A DNA stretch of 29,270 nucleotides. Source: CAZOWL01 sp964583605. GTDB lineage: Bacteria > Pseudomonadota > Gammaproteobacteria > Chromatiales > Chromatiaceae. The translations under genes were made by a program, and so were the position numbers. The stretch covers positions 1-29,270 of the forward strand of contig CAZOWL010000056.1 of NCBI GenBank assembly GCA_964583605.1, written 5' to 3'. Every line of letters begins with the position of its first letter. Within the stretch, counting starts at the first letter, position 1. Shown piece by piece: positions 1 through 6,111 of the stretch. Under the pieces are notes generated by a model, which ran no database searches, was not told the origin of the DNA, and was given only the letters and a program-made list of their open reading frames with translations.

Positions 1-55
1 CTCGCGTACGGAAGCCGCCTTTATCTAAGCGACTCTGAGACCGCGCGCACGCGCG
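1..55. repeat. Left copy of 55-base terminal inverted repeat
   Basis: Bases 1-55 are the exact reverse complement of bases 29216-29270, and the match stops abruptly at base 56 (a here, g in the other copy). An exact 55-base match at both ends equals a common assembler k-mer length. The simplest reading is a longer genomic repeat flanking both sides in opposite orientation, with only the k-mer overlap included. The contig is not simply circular, because the copies are inverted. Read inward, one frame stays open from base 1, a second stops at 26-28 and a third at 33-35. I cannot identify the repeated gene. Confidence 0.9.
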
Positions 56-158
56 ATCCGTGCGGCGCCGAGCTCTCGCGGACCGCACACGATCGAGAGA
101 ACGAACCCATTGTTCGAGAATGCTACCGGCGCACCCCTTCGGGGTGCGCTTTTTTTTT
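54..158 (+). ncRNA. Candidate structured RNA or 3' UTR ending in a terminator
   Basis: Three consecutive stem-loops precede an oligo-T run. The first has arms 54-65 and 83-95 (CGATC and GTGCGG paired with CCGCAC and GATCG, small bulge). The second is CGAAC/GTTCG at 102-116, and the third is the terminator hairpin at 129-149. The chain looks like the 3' end of a small RNA or a long 3' UTR of a gene entering from outside the window. No tRNA, tmRNA, 6S or RNase P signature was recognised. Confidence 0.3.
129..158 (+). terminator. Intrinsic terminator, + strand
   Basis: A 9-bp perfect stem GCGCACCCC/GGGGTGCGC (129-137 and 141-149) with a TTC loop is followed directly by nine T residues (150-158). 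This is a textbook rho-independent terminator for rightward transcription arriving from the left edge. It isolates hemN from upstream transcription. Confidence 0.9.
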
Positions 159-533
159 CGCCCGTTTAGGTGAATAATCTGCCCCCGGCTTGACCTCCAT
201 CAACGCGTCGATCTGGTGCATTGTTTAGCGTAAGGGGCGCTCGGGCTCGGCCTTGAGCTTCTTGTCAATGACCGTGCCCGTCCTTCACGGCAGGGCAATG
301 CCGCTGATCCCTGACACCCATCCGGCAGCGGTCGCACTGAGAAGCGCCAGCCGGGTGGCGTCTGTACGGAAAGACCAGCTAAGCGCGCTGCAAGCGCACG
401 TCCGGACCGGCGCTGCCGCGAGCTGGCCGTGTCTGAGCTGATAGATGCGGGTCCCACCTTCTCCCGCAAAGCGAGTCGCACGCGTAACGTGTCCTGTGTT
501 ATGCGGCATTGGAGTGCTGAGGAGAACGCCTTT
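159..533. other. Gene-free stretch upstream of hemN
   Basis: Apart from the FNR-like box I see no supported gene here. Short open frames on both strands lack ribosome binding sites and resemble no family I know. The stretch is best read as the hemN promoter and a long leader. An in-frame GTG at 429 could extend hemN, but the Shine-Dalgarno signal favours 534. Confidence 0.5.
190..203. promoter_or_regulatory. FNR/Anr-like box upstream of hemN
   Basis: TTGAC-CTCC-ATCAA differs from the FNR consensus TTGAT-N4-ATCAA at one position. hemN genes are classical FNR/Anr/FnrL targets, and this site lies between the upstream terminator and hemN. A class II promoter would start near base 238, giving a long leader of about 300 bases to the chosen hemN start. 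That distance is the weak point. Confidence 0.45.
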
Positions 534-1907
534 ATGACCTCCGCCGTGTCCGCCGGGCTGGCCCTCGTTCCACCCTCGCCAATAAGGCAGCAATGGAGGC
601 GACTCGCTACCGCCATCCCTGCGAATGAGCGCGATGAGGGCAACCGCGAGATCAATGCGGCCGCCTATGAAGCGGCATTGATCGAGTTAGGCAGGAGACG
701 CGAAGAGCCGCTCTCCGTCTATCTTCATCTTCCGTTCTGCCCCGTCCGATGTCTTTATTGCGGTTGCAATACAATCATTACACACAGCACCGACCGAATT
801 GATCAATACCTGGATAGTCTTGAGCACGAAATGGACTTAGTGCTCGAAAAGATCGGTTCTGGCCGCGAATTGCTTCAGCTTCATATCGGCGGCGGGACCC
901 CGAATTACCTCAATGATGCCCAGCTCGTCCGCCTCATGGCGATGATCGGGCAACGCTTCCGTGTGTTAGGGGAGACTGAGACATCTATTGAGTGCAATCC
1001 ACGAAAGGCAAGCGCAGGACAGCTCAGCCTCCTGCGCGGCGTCGGGTTTCGGCGCATCAGTTTCGGGGTTCAGGATCTCCAACCGGACGTCCAGAAAGCC
1101 ATAGGCCGCATTAATTCCACGGAGCTTGTTAGGGATGTCTGCGCAATGACGCGCGAGGCCGGATTCGAGTACATTAATCTCGATCTAATCTACGGCCTAC
1201 CCTACCAGACCGTCACGACCTTTGAGGATACCGTTGATGCTGTGATCGACATGGGACCCGATCGCGTCTCCTGCTTCCCTTACTTCCACACTCCGATCCA
1301 TAAGCCGCACCAACATGCGCTCGATACGGAGCGTCTTCCCTCACGCTCCGAGCGCTTGCGTCTCTTTCGGCACGCGGTGCGGCGCTTTACGGACTCCGGG
1401 TATACCTGGGTCGGGCTCGACTCCTTCGTTCTGGACACTGACGAGCTCGCCATCGCGCAGGATGAGCAGCGCCTCTACCGAAATTGCATTGGCTACACCG
1501 GCACCCCATCACCTTACCTTGTTTCCTTCGGCATGGGCGCGGTCAGCGACGTCAGCGCCACCCTCGCGCAGAACGCCCTTCAACTCCACGAGTGGTTGGG
1601 CGCGGTTCGAGAGGATCGCCTGCCGATCGCCTTCAGCCACTGCCTGGATCCGGGACAGCGCCTGCGCCGCCAGGCGGTCATGCGCCTGATCTGCAATCTC
1701 CGAATCCCGAAGGACCTCGCCAAGACCGCCATGCCCAGCGTATACGCCCGCCTCGACCGGTACTGCGCCGACGGTCTTGCCACCGAAGAAGCTCACGCGA
1801 TATCGCTTACCCAGCGAGGCCGATACTACGTTCACACCCTTTGCGCCGACCCCGGCGCACACCTTCAGGAAGACCGCGCATTTTGGCCTCTGCTCCAGAG
1901 CATCTAG
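534..1907 (+). CDS. hemN: Oxygen-independent coproporphyrinogen III dehydrogenase (HemN-type radical SAM)
   Basis: HemN decarboxylates coproporphyrinogen III to protoporphyrinogen IX without oxygen, in the cytoplasm, feeding heme and bacteriochlorophyll synthesis. The protein has 457 residues, about the length of E. coli HemN. The radical SAM cluster motif is C69-x3-C73-x2-C76-G-C78; the fourth cysteine (CxC) is typical of true HemN rather than HemW. HIGGGTP follows as the SAM-binding glycine motif. I chose ATG 534 because GAGGAG lies at 519-524; an upstream GTG at 429 is open in frame. The N-terminal Y-T-S-Y-P segment known from E. coli HemN is not recognisable. bchJ-like follows after 126 bases on the same strand. 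An anaerobic enzyme fits a phototroph living without oxygen. Confidence 0.88.
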   Translation: MTSAVSAGLALVPPSPIRQQWRRLATAIPANERDEGNREINAAAYEAALIELGRRREEPLSVYLHLPFCPVRCLYCGCNTIITHSTDRIDQYLDSLEHEMDLVLEKIGSGRELLQLHIGGGTPNYLNDAQLVRLMAMIGQRFRVLGETETSIECNPRKASAGQLSLLRGVGFRRISFGVQDLQPDVQKAIGRINSTELVRDVCAMTREAGFEYINLDLIYGLPYQTVTTFEDTVDAVIDMGPDRVSCFPYFHTPIHKPHQHALDTERLPSRSERLRLFRHAVRRFTDSGYTWVGLDSFVLDTDELAIAQDEQRLYRNCIGYTGTPSPYLVSFGMGAVSDVSATLAQNALQLHEWLGAVREDRLPIAFSHCLDPGQRLRRQAVMRLICNLRIPKDLAKTAMPSVYARLDRYCADGLATEEAHAISLTQRGRYYVHTLCADPGAHLQEDRAFWPLLQSI

Positions 1908-2033
1908 CGATCACCGGACGAGGCCAAGCCACCGTCCACGACTACATGCCGCCTCGCTCCTGACCGCTACCTCGCGCCGGTCCTCGCTCAGACGGCTCGG
2001 GAGCGAACACTTCGTGAATTTCCTAGGCACGCA

Positions 2034-2639
2034 ATGAACCCTTCCCGCACGACACCTCCCGCCCGCATCGGCCCGAACGCCATCATCCGTCTAGGTGAAG
2101 CGCTCGAGCAGCATTTTGGTCGCGACCGTCTCATTCAGGTCTTCACGACCGCTGACCTCGGGCAGTATATCGACGCACCACCGCACGACATGGTCGATGA
2201 GGAGGAGGTATCCCGCCTCCACCACGCGCTTCGCGCGACCATGCCCGGCGACGCCGCAGCGGAAGTGTCGCAGCTAGCCGGTTCACTAACGGCCGATTAC
2301 TTACTTGCTCACCGAATCCCCCGCGGGGCGCAGCGCGTACTTAGGGCTCTGCCGGCAAGCCTGGCAGCGCGCGCCCTGCTCTCAGCTATTGCCCAGCATT
2401 CTTGGACGTTCTCGGGAAGCGGGATATTCACCTGCAAGCGAGCGCATCCGGTCGAGATCTCTATAACCGGCTGTCCGATCTGCCGCGATTCCGCCTCTAC
2501 CGGTCCCGTCTGCCATTATTACACTGCGACCTTCCACCGCCTTTTCGCGACATTGGTGAGTTCTGCCGCCCGCGTTGTGGAGATCCGCTGCCAAGCCAAC
2601 CATTGTCCGTCCTGTACCTTCCAGGTCCGCTGGAAGTAA
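2034..2639 (+). CDS. bchJ: BchJ-like V4R-domain protein
   Basis: The 201-residue protein resembles BchJ, once thought to be the 4-vinyl reductase of bacteriochlorophyll synthesis and now considered more likely a porphyrin-handling or accessory protein. The N-terminal G-P-N-A-I-x-x-L-x-E-A-L segment (about 13-24) is typical of BchJ. The C-terminal half is a V4R domain with a cysteine set suited to metal binding: C134, C147-P-I-C150, C160-H-Y-Y, C186 and C191-P-S-C194. The start has only a weak ribosome binding site. It lies downstream of hemN on the same strand, and the two may form a small tetrapyrrole operon converging on the puf operon. Family assignment is fairly sure; enzymatic role is not. 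Confidence 0.75.
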   Translation: MNPSRTTPPARIGPNAIIRLGEALEQHFGRDRLIQVFTTADLGQYIDAPPHDMVDEEEVSRLHHALRATMPGDAAAEVSQLAGSLTADYLLAHRIPRGAQRVLRALPASLAARALLSAIAQHSWTFSGSGIFTCKRAHPVEISITGCPICRDSASTGPVCHYYTATFHRLFATLVSSAARVVEIRCQANHCPSCTFQVRWK

Positions 2640-2942
2640 GGGCCTTACGCCTCACCTCGCCCCGTCGCGCCCCGACAGCGCATGCCCTTAGCTGCGTACG
2701 GTCGCGCGGGCTACCGAGCGAAATTGACAACAAGCCTACCTTCCCAGGAAAAGAAAAAGGGGGCGAGATACGGTCCCGCCCCCCATTTCCATCATCCATC
2801 ACCGCACCGATCGCCCGCACCGCGAATACCTGCTCTCAGCCGATTCTCGCGGTGTCAGCGGGCGGCAGCAGGCCTATACACGATCGCCCCTCTGACGCGC
2901 CGCGCCCCGCAACGAGCCCACAGCGCTCCGCAGGATACCGAA
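2640..2942. other. Convergent intergenic region between bchJ-like and the last pufA
   Basis: The stretch separates the rightward hemN-bchJ pair from the leftward puf operon. It holds the leftward terminator at 2748-2784. Open frames here are on the + strand opposite pufA7 or run out of bchJ, with no supporting start signals. I see nothing else. Confidence 0.6.
2748..2784 (-). terminator. Intrinsic terminator of the puf superoperon
   Basis: Read on the minus strand, a GC-rich hairpin with GGGGGCG/CGCCCCC arms (2777-2783 and 2759-2765, 11-base loop) is followed by TTTTTCTTTT (2758-2749). This is a typical rho-independent terminator, about 160 bases downstream of the last antenna gene, and probably ends the whole crtEF-bchCXYZ-puf transcript. 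Confidence 0.85.
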
Positions 2943-3137
2943 TCAGTATGGCAGGCCTTGCTGCGCACGCAGAGCAGCGGCCCTCTCGACCAGCGGCGCC
3001 GGCCTTCCGTCCGAATGCCAATTCAGGTCTACAGTCGACAAGAGGCCAAAGTGGATGGTCAGCCCGAGGAACGTCAGGAAGACGAATATCCCAATCAGCG
3101 TCGAGCGCGGATCCAGGATCTGCCAAAGCTTAAACAT
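2943..3137 (-). CDS. pufA: LH1 antenna alpha polypeptide 7
   Basis: A 64-residue single-span membrane protein that binds bacteriochlorophyll a in the LH1 ring. It starts MFKLWQILDPR, has the ligand histidine at H29 in L-T-I-H (the other six have L-L-I-H), the hydrogen-bonding tryptophan at W40 (+11 from the His) and the W40-H-S-D43-G-R-P tail ending G-L-P-Y. AGGAG precedes ATG 3137; an upstream in-frame start is ignored. It is the last gene of the operon, paired with pufB5 89 bases upstream. The tail lacks the Tyr found in the A-x-Y-x-R segment of the other copies (A-A-L instead). Confidence 0.93.
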   Translation of the reverse strand: MFKLWQILDPRSTLIGIFVFLTFLGLTIHFGLLSTVDLNWHSDGRPAPLVERAAALRAQQGLPY

Positions 3138-3226
3138 ATCATTTCTCCTAACTTTGGACGTTGCGAGAGGCACCCTCACCCAAGGATTTCCCGCGGAATA
3201 TCAATATACGATCTACGCGCTTCGCC

Positions 3227-3370
3227 TCAATGCCAAGGGAAACGCAGATGGGTCAGGATGTGAGCCCCTACGACGAGGGTAAACCACCCGTACATGCTCG
3301 GCATAAAGATGCTATGGAACTCCTTCGCCTCTTCATCCGACATGCCGGTTAGATTGTATTTCTCAGCCAT
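3227..3370 (-). CDS. pufB: LH1 antenna beta polypeptide, copy 5
   Basis: The 47-residue protein is identical to the other four beta copies in this window and differs from them only at synonymous sites. It has E-E-A-K-E-F-H19 on the cytoplasmic side, the bacteriochlorophyll ligand H37 in G-A-H-I, and W46 at +9 near the C-terminus (R-F-P-W-H). GGAGGAAA precedes the ATG at 3370. It forms a beta-alpha pair with pufA7. It is preceded by pufA6, 145 bases away. Confidence 0.95.
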   Translation of the reverse strand: MAEKYNLTGMSDEEAKEFHSIFMPSMYGWFTLVVGAHILTHLRFPWH

Positions 3371-3515
3371 CACTATTTCCTCCAGCTATTCTGCGCCGAG
3401 ATCTCGCCACTAGAATGCAGTGCTCCTCGACAAAGGATCTCCACGCACGCGTCCGTCATCTTGCCAACACCGCGGCTGCCGCCGTTGGCGTCCCGACCGG
3501 CCGCCTCGGATCATT

Positions 3516-3710
3516 TCAGTACGGCAGCCCCTCTTGCGACCGCATGTACGCAGCCCGCTCCGGCGGTGGGAACGGCCTACCGTCTTCCCACCAATTCAGG
3601 TCCGTGGTGGTCAACAAAAGGCCGTGGATCAGCAGACCCTGACCGATCAATAGACCAAAGATCGCGGTCAGTGTCTCCCCTGGATTGGTCAACTGCCAAA
3701 TCTTGTACAT
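3516..3710 (-). CDS. pufA: LH1 antenna alpha polypeptide 6 (divergent N-terminus)
   Basis: This 64-residue alpha protein keeps H29 in L-L-I-H, W40, the W-x-x-D-G-R-P motif and the G-L-P-Y end. It is the most divergent of the seven at its N-terminus: M-Y-K-I-W-Q-L-T-N-P-G-E replaces the I-L-D-P-R pattern of the LH1 type. An N-P turn at this place recalls LH2 alpha polypeptides, though the rest is LH1-like. AGGAGAG lies upstream of ATG 3710. It is paired with pufB4, 84 bases upstream. The N-terminal change could alter pigment packing or ring contacts; that is inference. Confidence 0.92.
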   Translation of the reverse strand: MYKIWQLTNPGETLTAIFGLLIGQGLLIHGLLLTTTDLNWWEDGRPFPPPERAAYMRSQEGLPY

Positions 3711-3794
3711 AGACGCTCTCCTATATGCTGAATCGGGCGAAGCGCGCCAAGCTTTCGGCCCTACGCTAACAATTCGGCGCTACTTCCCGCTCGC

Positions 3795-3938
3795 CTAATG
3801 CCAAGGAAAGCGAAGGTGAGTCAGGATATGCGCACCAACGACCAGAGTGAACCAGCCGTACATGCTCGGCATGAAGATACTATGAAACTCCTTCGCCTCT
3901 TCGTCCGACATGCCCGTCAGATTGTATTTCTCGGCCAT
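3795..3938 (-). CDS. pufB: LH1 antenna beta polypeptide, copy 4
   Basis: Encodes the same 47-residue beta protein as the other copies, with synonymous changes spread along the gene. It ends with TAG, while copies 2, 3 and 5 use TGA and copy 1 TAA. Its translation signal is weaker than those of its siblings: the leader reads GAGAGATTTAGCT before ATG instead of GGAGG, so it may be expressed at lower level. It starts a beta-alpha pair with pufA6 and follows the beta-less pufA5. Confidence 0.94.
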   Translation of the reverse strand: MAEKYNLTGMSDEEAKEFHSIFMPSMYGWFTLVVGAHILTHLRFPWH

Positions 3939-4113
3939 AGCTAAATCTCTCTATCTAGAACTCGACAATCACCTTTAAGCACCCGCGCGGCGACGACTTC
4001 TCTCCCTTCTTCCCGGCACCGACCTGCTCTTAAGCAAGTTGCGACACCGAACCTGGTCACCATGCTCCTCGTACTATCCGCAGGAGGCGCCGGCCCGACT
4101 GCTCATGACGACA

Positions 4114-4308
4114 CTAGTACGGCAGCCCGGCCTGCGCACGTTGATACTTCGCCGCCTCAACAAAAGGAATCGGCCTGCCGTCTTCCCACCAATTCAGATC
4201 CTTGGTGCTCAGCAACAGGACGTGGATCAAAAGACCCAACGCTATGTTGAAAACAGCGATAAGGATCAGGAACCCGCGAGGGTCCAGAATCTGCCACAGC
4301 TTGTACAT
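4114..4308 (-). CDS. pufA: LH1 antenna alpha polypeptide 5 (no adjacent beta)
   Basis: A 64-residue alpha polypeptide, M-Y-K-L-W-Q-I-L-D-P-R-G at the N-terminus, H29 ligand in L-L-I-H-V, W40, then W-W-E-D-G-R-P and the R-A-Q-A-G-L-P-Y end. AGGAGAC precedes ATG 4308; longer in-frame starts upstream lack support. No beta gene lies in the 376 bases between it and pufA4, so it must pair with beta made from another copy. The transmembrane part (L-I-L-I-A-V-F-N-I-A) is clearly different from neighbouring alpha copies, so it is not a recent duplicate. Confidence 0.93.
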   Translation of the reverse strand: MYKLWQILDPRGFLILIAVFNIALGLLIHVLLLSTKDLNWWEDGRPIPFVEAAKYQRAQAGLPY

Positions 4309-4684
4309 ACTTTGTCTCCTAGCTCTTTCTGAGGAGCCGAATGGGTCACACTTGCCAACCCCCTCACGGCGCAAAACGTCCCGCCCCACAGCGTCAATCC
4401 AGGCCCGCCCCTGTCGCCGGCGCCTCTATGCCCGGCATTCCAAGCGCCCTTTCCGAAGCCCCGAGGCTAAACGGACCCGCCAACTTTGCCGACCGGATCC
4501 AGCGACCAGGCCTTCCGAGCACCGGCTTCTCGCAGAGATCGCCACTATTCCCGCAATCCGTGCAACTTGTCGCCCTTGGGACAAACAGCGTTCCCCTGTT
4601 CCCAAGTGCCCTGCGGCTACGCGCCAAACATCCGGGCTCACGTAGCATGGCCCAGCGGACGGCGTTCTCAACCGAACTCCCGAA
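4309..4684. other. Gene-free spacer between pufA4 and pufA5
   Basis: I looked on the minus strand for a decayed beta gene (N-terminal M-A-E-K-Y or C-terminal R-F-P-W-H codons) and found none. Open frames here have no start signals. The spacer is long compared with the 84-230 base gaps within beta-alpha pairs, and may be what remains after a beta gene was lost, or may carry mRNA structure. Confidence 0.5.
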
Positions 4685-4879
4685 TCAGTAAGGTAGCCCT
4701 TCCAGCGACCGCTCATAACGTGCTGCGGCCCGCAGCGGCACCGGACGACCGTCTTCGTGCCAGTTTAGATCCACCGTCGCCAGCAGCAACAAGTGGATGA
4801 GAAGCCCCTGAAGCATCAGGAAGGCCGCGATCGCCGCCAGGGTCCTCCGCGGATCCAATATCAGCCACAATTTGTACAT
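4685..4879 (-). CDS. pufA: LH1 antenna alpha polypeptide 4 (no adjacent beta)
   Basis: The 64-residue protein begins M-Y-K-L-W-L-I-L-D-P-R-R, has H29 in L-L-I-H-L, W40, W-H-E-D-G-R-P and ends R-S-L-E-G-L-P-Y. The I-L-D-P-R-R start is the most conventional LH1 form of the set. AGGAGAG precedes ATG 4879; the frame stays open upstream to 5008 without a ribosome site. It follows pufA3 by 338 bases and has no beta partner. It needs beta protein supplied by another gene of the operon. Confidence 0.93.
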   Translation of the reverse strand: MYKLWLILDPRRTLAAIAAFLMLQGLLIHLLLLATVDLNWHEDGRPVPLRAAARYERSLEGLPY

Positions 4880-5217
4880 AAAATCTCTCCTACGCAATCC
4901 ACACAGGAAATCTACAACCGCCTTCAGGCCCCCCTCCATAGGAGTCCCCGCCAAATCCACCTCAACCTGAGCGTAAGCGTACAGGGGCCCAAGGGCTCCC
5001 CTCCACACGCTCAGTCGAGCGTACCGGCCGCAAACGATGCTACCGAGAAGTGCTTCTAGCCCTCACACAGTCATTCCGCTTCTGCCGCACGCCTCTGCGC
5101 AGCCTTTCACTCCTTCCCACACCGTGCCGTCGCCTCCAAGAGCCGAACGGGAGCCACGCGCCGCAAACGCAGCGCGTGCTCCGTCCGCCTCATGAAAGGC
5201 AGATGCCCCTAAACTCC
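4880..5217. other. Gene-free spacer between pufA3 and pufA4
   Basis: No beta gene or recognisable remnant is visible on the minus strand, and the + strand frames have no support. It is the second long spacer next to an alpha gene without beta. Confidence 0.5.
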
Positions 5218-5412
5218 TTAGTACGGCAGGCCGGCTTGTGCACGCTGATAAGCAGCCCGAGCCTTCAGCGGCGCTGGACGACCGTCTTCCCACCAATTCA
5301 GGTCGGTCGTGCTCAGTAGACCCGCATGAATCAACAAGCCAAGAGCCGGCAGGAACACTGCAAGCGCAGTCAGAACGGAACGCGGATCCATAATTTGCCA
5401 GACTTTATACAT
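5218..5412 (-). CDS. pufA: LH1 antenna alpha polypeptide 3
   Basis: A 64-residue alpha polypeptide starting M-Y-K-V-W-Q-I-M-D-P-R, with H29 in L-L-I-H-A, W40, then W-W-E-D-G-R-P and R-A-Q-A-G-L-P-Y. The start at ATG 5412 is set by GGGAGAG in a leader (GAGAGCTCATG) that is the same as before pufA1; an in-frame GTG at 5442 is less likely. It follows pufB3 by 88 bases and is the first alpha after pufC. Confidence 0.93.
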   Translation of the reverse strand: MYKVWQIMDPRSVLTALAVFLPALGLLIHAGLLSTTDLNWWEDGRPAPLKARAAYQRAQAGLPY

Positions 5413-5500
5413 GAGCTCTCTCCCATTCACCAAACGGGGCACACATCTCGATGTGTGCTTCCCCAGGAATCAGATCAAAGAAGCCGGTAACACCCGACCC

Positions 5501-5644
5501 TCAGTGCCAAGGGAAGCGCAGGTGGGTCAGAATGTGCGCGCCAACGACCAGCGTAAACCAGCCATACATGCTGGGCATGAAGATGCTATGGAACTCCTTC
5601 GCCTCTTCGTCGGACATGCCGGTCAGATTGTACTTCTCAGCCAT
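5501..5644 (-). CDS. pufB: LH1 antenna beta polypeptide, copy 3
   Basis: Same 47-residue beta protein as the other four copies. Compared with copy 1 I count 11 synonymous changes and no amino-acid change. Leader CTGGAGGGTATATCC before ATG 5644 nearly matches that of copy 1, so this part of the 5' region was duplicated with the gene. It restarts antenna genes 467 bases after pufC. Confidence 0.95.
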   Translation of the reverse strand: MAEKYNLTGMSDEEAKEFHSIFMPSMYGWFTLVVGAHILTHLRFPWH

Positions 5645-6111
5645 GGATATACCCTCCAGTTTTCAGTTTGGCCATATGGCCGTTACCGCGATTGCCCCCG
5701 CGGCAGGGATCGCCGTGACGGGATCGTGATTCGTGCCGCTCTGCGACCAGACACCGCCTCGCGAAAGCCGTATCGCCTGCCAGACGCACCCTTCGTAACC
5801 CATCTGGCTCAACAAATATCCCGAAAAACCATTCCCTTTCACGACCGCCCTCTTCCTAGCCTGCTCGGGGCCCGCTCGGGGCCCTTGCCAGGCAACCAGG
5901 GCGATAGACCAGGAACGACCGTCCTTGGTCATCCTGTCAGTTCTGCGACGCTGTGCGCATGCGACTCGACCAAATTGCCCTCCTCAGCCTCGGCCAGGCC
6001 CCTTCTGTAGGCCCCCATTCCATTCCTATGCGCTCCCCGTCGCCATCCGGCGCCACGATCGGGTCCCGCGGTGGACCCACCGCCGAGCACCGATCGCCGC
6101 CGCCCATCTTT
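5645..6111. other. Spacer between pufC and pufB3
   Basis: No gene is supported. Just after the pufC stop, overlapping inverted repeats lie at about 6061-6084 (GGGTCC/GGACCC and GCGGTG/CACCGC). They could form a hairpin protecting the 3' end of the pufLMC message, without an oligo-T terminator. A palindrome GGCCATATGGCC lies at 5670-5681, about 26 bases upstream of the pufB3 start. A separate promoter for the distal antenna genes is possible but not visible. Confidence 0.45.

Noticed and set aside
1..128. tRNA or tmRNA at the left edge
   Set aside because: GTTCGAGA looks like a T-loop, but the flanking stem does not pair and no acceptor or anticodon arm can be built.
253..441. Small + strand frame upstream of hemN
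   Set aside because: No ribosome site, no homology recognised, and it falls in the presumed hemN leader.
2402..3133. 243-residue + strand frame after bchJ-like
   Set aside because: Overlaps bchJ-like in another frame, crosses the terminator and lies antisense to pufA7; Ser/Pro/Arg-rich composition of a shadow frame.
4309..5217. Decayed beta genes beside pufA4 and pufA5
   Set aside because: No stretch resembling the start or end of the beta gene was found in either spacer on the minus strand.
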